Source: Spongiactinospora sp. TRM90649 (GTDB lineage Bacteria > Actinomycetota > Actinomycetes > Streptosporangiales > Streptosporangiaceae). Taken from it: a DNA stretch of 43,599 nucleotides. Shown one piece after another: positions 32,561 through 42,025 of the stretch (position 1 is the stretch's first letter; each line of letters opens with the position of its first letter). The stretch is taken from NCBI RefSeq assembly GCF_029382225.1, contig NZ_JARLTC010000053.1:1-43599 (forward strand), in the 5' to 3' direction. A program made the translations under genes and the position numbers. The notes under the pieces were generated by a model. That model worked only from the letters and a program-made list of their open reading frames with translations, did no database searches and was not told the DNA's origin.

Positions 32561-32767
32561 ATGGCCAGCGGCGCGAGCCCGCTCACCGCCCGCGAACTGG
32601 ACGTGCCGCGCGAGGCCCGGCACGGCGGCACGGTGTCGGAGATCGCCAGAGCGCTGCACCTGTCGGGCGGCACCGTGCGCGACCACCTGTCGGCCGCGAT
32701 CCGCTAGACCGGCGCGGCCACCCGCGCCGAGGCCGCGCTGATCGCCGAGGAACGCGGCTGGCTGTGA
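32561..32767 (+). pseudogene. LuxR-type HTH fragment of a NarL-family regulator
   Basis: The frame MASGASPLTARELDVPREAR, then VSEIARALHLSGGTVRDHLSAAIR is the DNA-binding LuxR domain of a NarL-type response regulator. A TAG at 32705-32707 follows AAIR, where family members have a K or Q before TGAATRAEAALIAEERGWL; that downstream segment continues in the same frame to a TGA at 32765. The receiver domain is missing upstream, and V in 'ELDV(P)RE' replaces the usual L. It is a decayed remnant, not an expressed regulator. Confidence 0.7.
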
Positions 32768-32771
32768 GCGG

Positions 32772-32842
32772 AGGGAGGGTGGGGTCACGGGATTCTTTCG
32801 CTCCGAGACGTATCCGGGAGCGTTGCTGTACCCACCCTCCCT
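32772..32842. repeat. Nested inverted repeats after the LuxR fragment
   Basis: AGGGAGGGTGGG (32772-32783) and CCCACCCTCCCT (32831-32842) are perfectly complementary over a 47-bp interior, which itself holds CGCTCC/GGAGCG arms. The outer 12-bp arms are long for chance. Possible remnant element ends or an intergenic cruciform; it also separates the fragment from the convergent aldo-keto reductase. Confidence 0.5.
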
Positions 32843-32918
32843 GAGCCGCGGACCGCTACGGGTACTCTGACCGGCTCCCAGCAAAGGCCACGTTAACCCG
32901 CGCCACCGACAATTCGGT

Positions 32919-33974
32919 TCAGCTCCCGGCGGCGGCCCTGCTCACCAGGGGACGGCGGCGCAGCGCCGGGTCGAGCAGATCCGGCGGCGACCACGCGCCG
33001 TCCGGGTGATAGGTCTCCGTGCCCGGCGGCACGATCTCGTCGATCCGGTCCATCACCCCGTCGTCGAGGGTGAGCGTGGCCCCCTTCGACAGGCTCTCCA
33101 ACTGCTCCATCGTCCGCGGCCCGATGATGACCGACGTGACGGCGGGATGCGCCACCGTGAAGGCCACCGCCAGCTCCGGCAGCGAGCAGCCGAGCTCGCC
33201 GGCCAGCGCGGCGAACGCCTCGACGGCGTCGTACTTGGCGGCGTTCTGCGGCAGCGCCGGGTCGAAACGCCCCGGATTGAGGGCGGCGCGTCCGGAGGTC
33301 AGGTCCACCGGCCTGCCCTTGCGGAACTTCCCGCTCAGGAACCCCCAGGCGAGCGGGCTCCAGGTCAGCACCCCCATTCCGAGTCGCCGGCAGACCGGCA
33401 GCACGTTCGCCTCCGCGCCCCTGGCCAGCAGCGAGTACGGCGGCTGCTCGGTGCGGAACCTCATCAGCCCCCGGCGCTCGGCCACGTGATACGCCTCCAC
33501 GATCTCCTCGGCCGGGAACGACGAGCAGCCGAAGGCGCGGATCTTGCCCTGCCGGACCAGGTCGGTCAGCGCCGACAGGGTCTCCTCCACATCGGTCGTG
33601 GGGTCGGGCCGGTGCACCTGGTAGAGGTCGATCCAGTCGGTGTCCAGACGGCGCAGGCTCTCCTCCACCTCCCGCACGATCCACCGCCGCGAGTTCCCCC
33701 GCCGATTGGGCCCCTCGCCCATCGGGAAGTGCACCTTCGTGGCGAGCACCACGTCGTCCCGGCGCCCCTTGAGCGCCCGGCCCACGATCTCCTCCGACTC
33801 GCCCGCCGAGTACATGTCGGCGGTGTCCACGAAGTTGATCCCCTGGTCGAGCGCGGCGTGGATGATCCGCACGCACTCGTCTTGATCGGGATTACCGACC
33901 GCCCCGAACATCATCGCCCCCAGGCAGTGGACGCTGACCTCGATGCCGGTGCCGCCGAGAACGCGGTATCGCAT
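32919..33974 (-). CDS. Aldo-keto reductase (YhdN/voltage-gated-beta-like group)
   Basis: A 351-residue NADPH-dependent carbonyl reductase with the tetrad D50 and Y55 (NFVDTADMYSAGESEE), K80 (VLATKVHF) and H121 (LYQVHRPDP). The C-terminal PAVTSVIIGPRTMEQLE segment binds the adenosine phosphate of NADPH. It is longer than the 274-residue reductase at 5146-5970 and belongs to a different AKR subgroup. AAAGGGG lies upstream of the ATG. Its promoter is the MerR-type element in the divergent gap, so the neighbouring MerR regulator probably activates it. Confidence 0.93.
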   Translation of the reverse strand: MRYRVLGGTGIEVSVHCLGAMMFGAVGNPDQDECVRIIHAALDQGINFVDTADMYSAGESEEIVGRALKGRRDDVVLATKVHFPMGEGPNRRGNSRRWIVREVEESLRRLDTDWIDLYQVHRPDPTTDVEETLSALTDLVRQGKIRAFGCSSFPAEEIVEAYHVAERRGLMRFRTEQPPYSLLARGAEANVLPVCRRLGMGVLTWSPLAWGFLSGKFRKGRPVDLTSGRAALNPGRFDPALPQNAAKYDAVEAFAALAGELGCSLPELAVAFTVAHPAVTSVIIGPRTMEQLESLSKGATLTLDDGVMDRIDEIVPPGTETYHPDGAWSPPDLLDPALRRRPLVSRAAAGS

Positions 33975-34006
33975 GTCGCGAGCCCCTTTCGGTCGTCAGG
34001 GGCGTC

Positions 34007-34037
34007 ACCTTAGGATCTAGAGCCGACTCTAGGTCAA
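34007..34037 (-). promoter_or_regulatory. MerR-type 19-bp-spacer promoter of the aldo-keto reductase
   Basis: On the minus strand TTGACC (34032-34037) and TAAGGT (34007-34012) are separated by exactly 19 bp, the over-long spacer that MerR proteins correct by DNA distortion. The spacer is filled by a dyad whose inner arms CTAGAG (34017-34022) and CTCTAG (34027-34032) are perfect. The MerR gene starts 18 bp beyond, in the opposite direction. Confidence 0.8.
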
Positions 34038-34042
34038 CCCCG

Positions 34043-34048
34043 TACGCT
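34043..34048 (+). promoter_or_regulatory. -10-like hexamer for a leaderless MerR transcript
   Basis: TACGCT ends 6 nt before the ATG at 34055 with no ribosome binding site between. The MerR dyad lies in its -35 region, which would allow autorepression. Confidence 0.35.
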
Positions 34049-34054
34049 GGCGGC

Positions 34055-34450
34055 ATGCCGCACCCCGTCCTCACCATCGGCCAGGTCGCGGAACGCACCG
34101 GCCTCAGCGTCCACGCCCTGCGCTTCTACGAACGCGAGGGCATCCTGGCCAACCCGGTCCACCGCGACTCCGGAGGCCGCCGCCTCTACACCGAGGACGA
34201 CATCGACTGGCTGACCGTCTGCATGGTCCTCCGCGCCTCCGGCATGCCCGTCCCCGAGATCCGCGACTACACCACCCTCGTCCGCGAGGGCCCCGGCAAC
34301 GAGCCCGCCCGCCTGGCCCTCCTCCGCCACCACCGCGAACGCGTCCTCACCCAGATGACCCAGCTCAACAAATGCCTCGACCTCATCAACTACAAGGTCG
34401 CCATCTACGAAGACCACCTGGAAACCCCGCGGGCTGACGCCGTGGGCTGA
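34055..34450 (+). CDS. MerR-family transcriptional regulator
   Basis: The 131-residue protein has a MerR winged HTH (TIGQVAERTGLSVHALRFYEREGIL, about 7-32, followed by SGGRRLYTEDDIDWLTVCMVLRASGMPVPEIRDY) and a C-terminal coiled coil (about 83-115) for dimerisation. No Cys cluster for metal binding is present, so the effector is probably organic or a stress signal. Its only evident target is the divergent aldo-keto reductase. The 3' end lies in a 13-bp tandem duplication. Confidence 0.93.
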   Translation: MPHPVLTIGQVAERTGLSVHALRFYEREGILANPVHRDSGGRRLYTEDDIDWLTVCMVLRASGMPVPEIRDYTTLVREGPGNEPARLALLRHHRERVLTQMTQLNKCLDLINYKVAIYEDHLETPRADAVG

Positions 34451-34456
34451 CGCCGT
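34431..34456 (+). repeat. 13-bp tandem duplication spanning the MerR stop codon
   Basis: GGGCTGACGCCGT is repeated exactly at 34431-34443 and 34444-34456. The stop TGA (34448-34450) falls in the second copy. Because 13 is not a multiple of three, the duplication sets the C-terminal frame of the protein. A recent slippage event is the simple explanation. Confidence 0.8.
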
Positions 34457-34556
34457 AGCCGAGATTGTCGGAGAGGTTGCCTACCCTCGGTACAAAGCGG
34501 AGACGCGGCTTGTCCGGCGTTCCGGTCGGGATCTGTGCAGTGGGAGGAGATGGCGA

Positions 34557-35231
34557 ATGGCCACGTTCGTGTTCATCCACGGTGCCGGTGATGTCGGCTG
34601 GTCCTGGCATCTGGTGGAGGCCGAGCTACGGGCCAAGGGGCATGACACCATCGCTCCTGACCTGCCTGTCGATGACGACTCGGCGGGCCTGCCGGAATAC
34701 GTCGACGCTGTGGTCGGCGCGATCGGCGACCGGGCCGACCTTGTCGTCGTCGGGCACTCGTTGGGCGGGCTCGTCGCCCCGCTGGTCTGCGACCGCGTGC
34801 CGGTGGAACTGCTCGTCCTGGTCGCGCCCATGATCCCCGCCCCGGGCGAGGCCCCCGGCGACTACTCGGCCAACACGGGGTACTACGAGGAGGAGCGGGA
34901 GGAATACGACGACCCGATCGCCCTGTTCCTCCAGGACGTCCCCCCAGACCTGGCCGCCGAGGCCCTGAAGCGCGAACGCGGCCAGTCAGGCGCCTGCTTC
35001 GGCGAGCCCTCCCCGCTCAAGGAATGGCCCAACGTCCCCACCCGCGTCCTGATCGCCACCGACGACCGCGTGTTCCCCCCTGCCTACCTTCGCCGTGTAT
35101 CGCAGGAACGCCTCAACATCACCCCCGACGAACTCCCCGGCGGCCACGTCCCCGCCCTGGGCCGCCCCCAAGAACTCGCGACTCGCCTCGCCACCTACGC
35201 CGCCGACCAGGGACTGTCGACCAGTCGCTAG
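34557..35231 (+). CDS. Alpha/beta hydrolase
   Basis: The 224-residue enzyme has the full serine-hydrolase triad: S68 in the nucleophile elbow GHSLGG, D169/D170 in LIATDDRVFP and H197 in GGHVPALG. The oxyanion loop FIHGAGDVGWSWH is at 6-18. There is no lid longer than about 50 residues (about 100-150, rich in Asp/Glu and Tyr). GGGAGGAGATGG precedes the ATG. The substrate is unknown; esterase or lactonase-like activity is likely. Confidence 0.9.
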   Translation: MATFVFIHGAGDVGWSWHLVEAELRAKGHDTIAPDLPVDDDSAGLPEYVDAVVGAIGDRADLVVVGHSLGGLVAPLVCDRVPVELLVLVAPMIPAPGEAPGDYSANTGYYEEEREEYDDPIALFLQDVPPDLAAEALKRERGQSGACFGEPSPLKEWPNVPTRVLIATDDRVFPPAYLRRVSQERLNITPDELPGGHVPALGRPQELATRLATYAADQGLSTSR

Positions 35232-35595
35232 CCCGACCAACGTCGCTGGACGGTCGCGTCGTCGAGATCCCGGGGAAGATCGGTGCGGACGGCACGCCAT
35301 CGATCGCGTCGACACCGTCCAAGGTGCCCAAGACCTGCCGCACCTTGGCCACGGATCGGGCCGACGTTCGTAGCGGTCACCGTGATCGGTTTGACGATCG
35401 TGGGGCTCGGCTCGCACTTCACTTAGCCAAGGCCGATCTTGTTGGCGGTTTTGGAACGCATGCGTGCAGTACCCGCATCAGACTTGACGGGCTGGGCGCA
35501 GGCGTGATGTGGGTGCCGTGCCGGTCGAGGAGTCCGCCGATGCTACGAGTGCTGCGGTAGGCCTTCCTTCGCAGGCTCAGGTGCATCTCCACCGC
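35232..35595. other. 364-bp intergenic region, possibly decayed coding sequence
   Basis: No supported gene. Short frames on both strands (for example RRKAYRSTRSIGGLLDRHG, minus, around 35490-35570) look vaguely protein-like but match nothing I recognise. The region is less GC-biased than neighbouring genes and may hold relics. Confidence 0.35.
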
Positions 35596-36666
35596 TCATT
35601 GCGACCACGTGTCACTTGCCCCCGTTATCGCGTTCGACGTGCGATTTACGCGACTCCGCGATTCTCGATCGGCCGAGTCGGTGAAGGTGGCGCCGATCTC
35701 CGCCATCCGCTCGGCCGCGTAGCCGGGGTCGATCAACGCCTCGGGGGTGTGGAGACCGGGCGGCACAGGGTCGCCGCGCAGGCCGAGCAGCCGTTCGACG
35801 CCGAGGGCGAGGCCGAGCGCCGTCAGGGGGCGCTGCCCTTCCGAGTGGAGGAGGTGGCGGCTCATCCTGAGTGGTGCGCCCGTGCGGTCCACGCCTTCGA
35901 GGTCGATCTTGACCTCCGTGGACGCGGGCCCGCCGCGCCTTCTGCCCGCCGATTCACCGATCGCGAACGCGAAGCGGACGTTGGGCGCGCCCGTCGCGAC
36001 GGCCAGGCTCGGCACGTCGAGGATGGGGACGATCTGGCCGGGCAGCACGGTGCCGTCGACGCTGGTTACCGCCACCTGCGCGTCGGGGCCGCTGACCCAC
36101 TCGAAGACGCCGTCGCGGCGGACGTGACCCGCCGAGGTGGCGGCCAGCAGGCGTGCCATGTCCGCCGCGGCCGCGGGCCCGCCGCTGTCCTGTTCGTCCA
36201 GCACGCCGCTGACCTCGATGGTGTCGAGGCGGTCGAACTCCCCGGCGAGGCCGAGCACCGCGAGGACGACGAGCCCCGCGTACCAGTGGCTGGCCAGCAG
36301 GATCGGCGCCGCGCCGGCTCGCAGGCCGGCGGCGGTGACCTCGGGGCCGATGTCGACCAGGCCGCTGGAGATGCTGACGTACGGCAGGCCGCGGTCTTGT
36401 GCGTAACGCAGCCCGTTCAGGTGGCTGTCCCACACCGTCGCCACGACCGCCGAGTGGTCGTCGGCCTCCTGGAGGCCGAGGTCGCCTCGCCGCAGATCGA
36501 TGGTCACCGCCGTCGCGTCGCCGAGCTCGTCGGCGACCCGCCGGGCGCGGCCGAGATCGCGGCCCGCGATCGTCAGCGGCAGCTTCGGGTACCACCGGCG
36601 CAGAAGGGCTGCGGTGCCCGCGCCCGCCTGGCCGGATCCGCCCATGATCAGTACGGAGTGCTCCAT
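35596..36666 (-). CDS. Saccharopine-dehydrogenase-like NAD(P)-binding protein
   Basis: The 356-residue protein begins MEHSVLIMGGSGQAGAGTAALLRR, a Rossmann GGSGQAG (9-15), with AGRDLGRARRVADELG as the second strand/helix typical of Sacchrp_dh_NADP domains. The rest lacks the usual large insertion, so it is a short relative, possibly a saccharopine-dehydrogenase-like oxidoreductase of unknown substrate. The last 25 residues (after ATFTDS) look unlike coding sequence and may be a readthrough tail. It is divergent from a TetR regulator across two tandem operators and is its likely target. Confidence 0.8.
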   Translation of the reverse strand: MEHSVLIMGGSGQAGAGTAALLRRWYPKLPLTIAGRDLGRARRVADELGDATAVTIDLRRGDLGLQEADDHSAVVATVWDSHLNGLRYAQDRGLPYVSISSGLVDIGPEVTAAGLRAGAAPILLASHWYAGLVVLAVLGLAGEFDRLDTIEVSGVLDEQDSGGPAAAADMARLLAATSAGHVRRDGVFEWVSGPDAQVAVTSVDGTVLPGQIVPILDVPSLAVATGAPNVRFAFAIGESAGRRRGGPASTEVKIDLEGVDRTGAPLRMSRHLLHSEGQRPLTALGLALGVERLLGLRGDPVPPGLHTPEALIDPGYAAERMAEIGATFTDSADRESRSRVNRTSNAITGASDTWSQ

Positions 36667-36690
36667 GGTGATGCCGCCTTCTCGCTAACC

Positions 36691-36715
36691 TACATTCTGT
36701 AACTTACATTTTGTA
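36691..36715. promoter_or_regulatory. Two tandem palindromic operators in the TetR/dehydrogenase gap
   Basis: TACATTCTGTA (36691-36701) and TACATTTTGTA (36705-36715) are near-identical 11-bp palindromes (TACA-n3-TGTA), centres 14 bp apart, in the AT-rich core of the 78-bp divergent gap. Two TetR dimers could bind side by side and control both genes. Confidence 0.75.
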
Positions 36716-36744
36716 GCTTATGCTGGGAGGCAACGCAAGGGAGG

Positions 36745-37362
36745 ATGATGAGCACGGGATCGACGCGCTTGTCCAAGCCGGCCAGGCGGGAGCAACTGCT
36801 CGACACCGCCATGGCGATCGTGCGCGCCCACGGCACCGACAGCCTCACGCTGCTCAGCCTGGCGGAGGCCGCCGGAGTGAGCAGGCCCATCGTCTACGAC
36901 CACTTCGGCACCCGCTCCGGCCTGCTGATCGCGCTCTACCGGCGGCTCGACGAGCGGCACCGGGCCGCCTCGCGGGAGGCCCTGCGTGAGGCCCCGGCCG
37001 TACCCGCCCAGATCGCCCGCGTCCTGAGCGCCGCCTACTTCGCCTGTGCCACCGACATGCCGGAGTGGACCGCCATCTCGGCCGCGCTCAAGGGGAACCA
37101 GGAGATGGAGGCGATCGAGCGCGAGCTGCTCGACGACTACACGGACCTGATGGTCACCGCCCTGCGGCCGTACTCCGGGCTCACGCAGGAAGCCCTCCGG
37201 CTGCGCTGCGCCGGCGCGCTGGGTGCGGCAGAGGCGATCGCCGCGGAGCTGAACCGGGGGCGGGCCACCGTCGCCGAGGCCATCGCGGCGCTGACCGACC
37301 TGACCGTCGGTGGCATCGACGCCGGAGCCCAAGCAGGCGCGGGTGTCGGGACGATCAGTTGA
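36745..37362 (+). CDS. TetR-family regulator
   Basis: The 205-residue protein has an N-terminal TetR HTH (about 10-57: SKPARREQLLDTAMAIVRAHGTDSLTLLSLAEAAGVSRPIVYDHFGTRSG) and a helical ligand domain. Two adjacent ATGs (36745, 36748) follow AAGGGAGG immediately; the second gives better spacing. The tandem operators lie 30-54 bp upstream, so it likely represses itself and the divergent dehydrogenase. Confidence 0.92.
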   Translation: MMSTGSTRLSKPARREQLLDTAMAIVRAHGTDSLTLLSLAEAAGVSRPIVYDHFGTRSGLLIALYRRLDERHRAASREALREAPAVPAQIARVLSAAYFACATDMPEWTAISAALKGNQEMEAIERELLDDYTDLMVTALRPYSGLTQEALRLRCAGALGAAEAIAAELNRGRATVAEAIAALTDLTVGGIDAGAQAGAGVGTIS

Positions 37363-37475
37363 ATCCGGGTCTTCTCCCGAGCGTGATCCCAGCCCCGGCT
37401 CTGGGTGACCGCCTGCGGCACCGCGCGATCCAGACGAGTGAGTCCTGAGTCGCTGCCGCGTGGCCGTCCGGCCCG

Positions 37476-37495
37476 GATACGGCTACTGCCGTATC
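37476..37495. terminator. Bidirectional hairpin between TetR and NarL regulator genes
   Basis: GATACGGC (37476-37483) and GCCGTATC (37488-37495) form a perfect 8-bp stem with a TACT loop, in the 168-bp gap between two convergent genes. Confidence 0.55.
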
Positions 37496-37530
37496 AGGGG
37501 TGGGCTCCGGTACGGCGGGTGGTCGGTCGA

Positions 37531-38151
37531 CTAGCTGAGCAAACCGCGTCGATAACCCTCGCCGACGGCGGCGGCGCGGTCGCGGACGCCGAGTTTGTCG
37601 TAGATGTGCAGCAGGTGGGTCTTGATGCTGGCCTCGCTGATGAAGAGTTTGGCGGCCGCCTGCCGATTGGAGACGCCGTCAGCGACGAGGGTGAGGACCT
37701 GCAGTTCGCGGTCGGTGAGGGCGGCCTTGACCGGCCGGCGTACCCGGCCCATCAGGCGGCCGGCGACCGAGGGGGACAGGACCGGCTCGCCCGCGGCGGC
37801 GGCGCGAACGGCGCGCAGGAGCTCGTCGGTGGGGGCGTCCTTGAGGAGGTAGCCGGTGGCGCCGGCTTCGATGGCGGGCAGGACGTCGGAGTCGCCGTCG
37901 AAGGTGGTCAGGACGAGGACCTTGATGTGAGGGTGGGAGTGGCGCAGGGCAGTGATGGCGGTGACGCCGTCCATTTCGGGCATGCGCAGGTCCATGAGGA
38001 CGATGTCGACCTCGAGTGCGGCGGCGCGGTCGATGCCTTCGCGGCCGTTGGCGGCTTCTCCGGCGACATCGATGTCGGGTTCGGTCTCGAAGGCGGCGCG
38101 CAGGCCGCCGCGGACGATGGGGTGGTCGTCGACGAGGAGGAGGCGGATCAC
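37531..38151 (-). CDS. NarL/FixJ-family response regulator
   Basis: The 206-residue regulator has a receiver domain with D54 (LMDLRMPEMDG), DD pocket at 8-9 and K in YLLKDA, and a LuxR HTH (about 143-195: LTDRELQVLTLVADGVSNRQAAAKLF, SIKTHLLHIYDKLGV). The GTG start at 38151 overlaps the kinase stop (GTGA), so the pair is co-translated. It ends the kinase/permease/ATPase cluster and probably controls the ABC genes. Confidence 0.95.
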   Translation of the reverse strand: MIRLLLVDDHPIVRGGLRAAFETEPDIDVAGEAANGREGIDRAAALEVDIVLMDLRMPEMDGVTAITALRHSHPHIKVLVLTTFDGDSDVLPAIEAGATGYLLKDAPTDELLRAVRAAAAGEPVLSPSVAGRLMGRVRRPVKAALTDRELQVLTLVADGVSNRQAAAKLFISEASIKTHLLHIYDKLGVRDRAAAVGEGYRRGLLS

Positions 38152-39356
38152 CGGGGGCTTCCTTGGAGCGCGGGGACGGTGGCGCTGATGGCCGTGCCCT
38201 CGCCGGGCGTGCTCTCGATTTCGAGGGAGCCGCCGGCGCCGCGTAGGCGTTGTCTCATGCTGCTGAGGCCGAATCCTTTGCCGTTGGGGTTGTGGATGCC
38301 GGTGCCGTTGTCGCGGATGTCGAGCAGGACGACAGTGCCGGTGTAGGAGAGTGTGAGGCCGGCGCGAGTGGCGCCCGCGTGTTTGGCGACGTTGGCGAGG
38401 GCTTCCTGGGCGACGCGGAAGAGGGTGACCTCGATGGCCGGGCTGAGGGGGACGCGGTCGCCGGTCACTTCGACGTGGAGATCGACGCCGGTGCTCTGGC
38501 TCCAGTTGCGGGCCAGGGTGGTCATGGCTTCGGGGAGGTGGGCGTCTTCGAGTTGGTGGGGCTGGAGGGCGGCGACGGAGCGACGGGCTTCGGTGAGGCC
38601 GTCCAGGGCGAGGGTGATCGCGAGTTCGATGTGGGTGGCGGAGTCCGCGACGCGTTGGGCGGCGCGTAGCTGGGTGATGATGCCGGTGAGGCCTTGGGCG
38701 AGGGTGTCGTGGATCTCGCGTGCCATGCGCTGGCGTTCGTCGAGGATGCCGGACTGGTGGGCCTGGGTGAGGAGCTGGGCGTGGAGGTCGGCGTTCTCCT
38801 CCAGGGCGGTCTGGAGGTCGTTGACCGCTTTGCGGTATTTGCGTTGCCGGTCCTCGATCTTGATGCTCGCGATGTGGCCCCCGCCGATGGCGACGGTCTG
38901 CACGGCGATGATCGCCAGATAGAAGACGATGAGCTGGGTGGTGGCCTGGGTCCAGTCGAGCATCGAGCCGTACAGGATGAAGGAGGTGGCGGCGACGGCG
39001 GCGAAGGTCCACCTGGAAGGAGCGAAGTTGGCGGCGAGGAAGAGGCCGGTGATGCAGTAGATGAGGAAGCTTGGGTGGTGGAGGGTCAGCAGCGTGGCGG
39101 TGGCCAGGACGCCGGCGAAGTGAACGGTGACGGCGACCCGGCGTCCGCGCACGGCGGCGGGCAGGAGGGTGTGGGCGCCGAGACACCAGACGAGGGCCAG
39201 GGCGGTGAGCGCGAGAGTACGGGGGATCCCGCCATCGGGCTGCTCGGGTGAGGCCAGGCTGATGACCAGGGAAGCGCCAAGGGTGATGTAGGGGACGATC
39301 TCGACGATGCGCTCGAAGCGTCGCTCCCAGGGGGAGAGCGGGAAGGGGTCGTTCAT
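38148..39356 (-). CDS. NarL-partner sensor histidine kinase (HisKA_3)
   Basis: The 402-residue kinase has about six N-terminal membrane helices (21-160), then a coiled linker (about 165-205), a HisKA_3 phospho-acceptor H216 in RQRMAREIHDTLAQGL, and an HATPase domain with the N-box ALANVAKHAGA, G1 IRDNGTG and G2 GKGFGLSSMRQR. A membrane-embedded sensor without a large outer loop is typical of DesK/LiaS-like kinases. Permease and ATPase genes lie directly upstream on the same strand, 34 bp away. Confidence 0.94.
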   Translation of the reverse strand: MNDPFPLSPWERRFERIVEIVPYITLGASLVISLASPEQPDGGIPRTLALTALALVWCLGAHTLLPAAVRGRRVAVTVHFAGVLATATLLTLHHPSFLIYCITGLFLAANFAPSRWTFAAVAATSFILYGSMLDWTQATTQLIVFYLAIIAVQTVAIGGGHIASIKIEDRQRKYRKAVNDLQTALEENADLHAQLLTQAHQSGILDERQRMAREIHDTLAQGLTGIITQLRAAQRVADSATHIELAITLALDGLTEARRSVAALQPHQLEDAHLPEAMTTLARNWSQSTGVDLHVEVTGDRVPLSPAIEVTLFRVAQEALANVAKHAGATRAGLTLSYTGTVVLLDIRDNGTGIHNPNGKGFGLSSMRQRLRGAGGSLEIESTPGEGTAISATVPALQGSPR

Positions 39357-39390
39357 CCGGGGGCGCCCTCCTCTTGGGTGCGGATGCGTT

Positions 39391-41192
39391 TCACCTGGTG
39401 GCGGCCGATGAGGACGAGCTTAGGCGCACGGGGATCAGGATGGCGTAGCCGAACATGAGCAGCCCTAGGGCGATCATGAAGATGATGGTGGGCCATTGCC
39501 AGATCGGCGGGAGATGAAGGGCGAGGAACCATGAGCGGTCCCCGATGCCGAAGATCTTCATGACCATGGGCACGAGTCCCTGCGGGAACAGGGGAAGCCA
39601 GGCGATGGTGTAGCTGATCGTGACACCGATGCGGTGCCGGACGGGCAGGTCTGCTGTGGTGGGCTTGCCGGCCTGGGGCGACGGGCCGTGCTTCATGAGG
39701 TTGAGCAGATCGATCCCGTGGCCCTCGAGTCTGCGGTAGGCGATCCTGCCGAATCCCCAGGCGCAGAGGGCGCCGGTCAGCACCCCGGTGGCGATGCCGG
39801 CCCACGGGTGAAGGAGGATGGCGCCGGCCGCGGGCAGGGCGGTGGCGGGGACCGCGACGAGCACGAGCCAGGCGAGGCTGGTTTCGGCGGTTTCGTCGGC
39901 GCCGGTGCTGAGCGGGTTGCCGCCGCGCTTGTGGGGATCGGTGCCGGGGACCAGCGAGGTGACGGCGAGCAGGACGATGATCCCGGCGCCGCCGCCGAGC
40001 AGGGCGGGAAGCATGCCGAGTACCCACGGCCAGGCCCAGGTCAGGCCGCTGACGAGGGTGCCGGCCAGGGAGAGGACCACGGCGGCCGGGCCCACGATGA
40101 GGAGCCAGGCCAGTTGGCGTCCGCGTACGTCGGCGCGTTCGGCGCCGGGGGTCATGAGAGTGAGCCAGAGGGCGGTCCCGTCGGCGCCGTAGAGGTTGGC
40201 CGAGGACGCGGCGGCCATCACGATCGCGATGAGCCCCGCGAAGGGGACCATGCCCCAGGCGTCGAGGGTGAGGAGCAGGAGGGGGGCGACGATGGCGAAG
40301 GAGAAGGCGGTGGCCAGGAGCTGGATGCGGACGAGGTCGCGCCACCAGGCGCGCAGTTCCTTGGCGGCGGTGACGCGGGCGCCGCTGGTGCTGGGGAAAG
40401 GGCGGGGGGCGCCGCGGCGGGGCGGCACACCACCGCGTGCGGCCGAGACGACGCGCCGCGCCAGCAGGCCGGACCACACCGCCAGGAGGAGGGCGATCAC
40501 ACCGCCCCCGGCGGCGAGGATGGCGAGGGCGAGGGGCCAGGGGGCTTCGATGGCGGCCACGCCCCATCCGGAGGGAAGGACGCGAACGAGGATCTGGGAC
40601 CACGCGGCGGTGTCGGTGCCACCCAGAGCCGCGACGGGTGCCCAGCCGTTGGTGCACAGGGCGATGGCGGTGCCGGTCACGATGCCGACGGCGGCCGCGG
40701 TGGTACGGGACCTGACGAACAGCCCGATGAGCGCCACGATGACGCGGGAGATCATCACCATGGTGACGAGCGTGGTCACGGCCGCTACCAGGCCGATGAG
40801 CACCCCGGCCGGGCCGAAGCGCCAGCCGTACACGGGCAGGGAGAGCAGGGCGATGAGATTGACCGCGGGTGCGGGGCCCGCGAAGGCTCCGGCGAGCAGG
40901 GCCGTCGCGATCCGGCCAGGCGCGGCCGGGAGCATGGCGAAGTATTCGGGGCGCAGGGCCTCGTTGCCGCCCCCGATGAGGATGGGGCCGAAGATCCAGC
41001 CGGCGAGCCACACGGACAGGGTGATCGGCAGGTAGGCGGGCCACAGGACAGCGACGGCGATCGTCGCGAAGGCCAGGAGCAGCCCGCCCGAGACGCCGGC
41101 GTAGAGGTTGGTGGCATTGTCGCCGCGCAGGGAGTTGCGCATGATCGCCAGCCGCATGCGGATCATGTGCTGGGCGCCCACGGGGCCGGAGG

Positions 41193-41208
<16 letters not shown>
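39391..41208 (-). CDS. ABC transporter permease
   Basis: The 605-residue protein has about 12-14 hydrophobic helices with no ATPase domain and a central cytosolic loop (about 265-290, RRGAPRPFPS). The C-terminal loop around 495-525 (PSPQAGKPTTADLPVRHR) is polar. Large fused permeases of this type pair with one ATPase to form an exporter. Its start overlaps the ATPase stop by 16 bp. Substrate unknown; linkage to a two-component system suggests an antibiotic or envelope-stress exporter. Confidence 0.85.
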
Positions 41209-41960
<752 letters not shown>

Positions 41961-42025
41961 ACCTTGAGGCTCGCGCGGGGCGAGGGGTGGCGGATCGTCC
42001 GGCCGGAGAGCGAGATGGTGGATTC

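Noticed and set aside
35232..35595. Suspected transposase relic
   Set aside because: Short segments look protein-like but no transposase motif could be identified.
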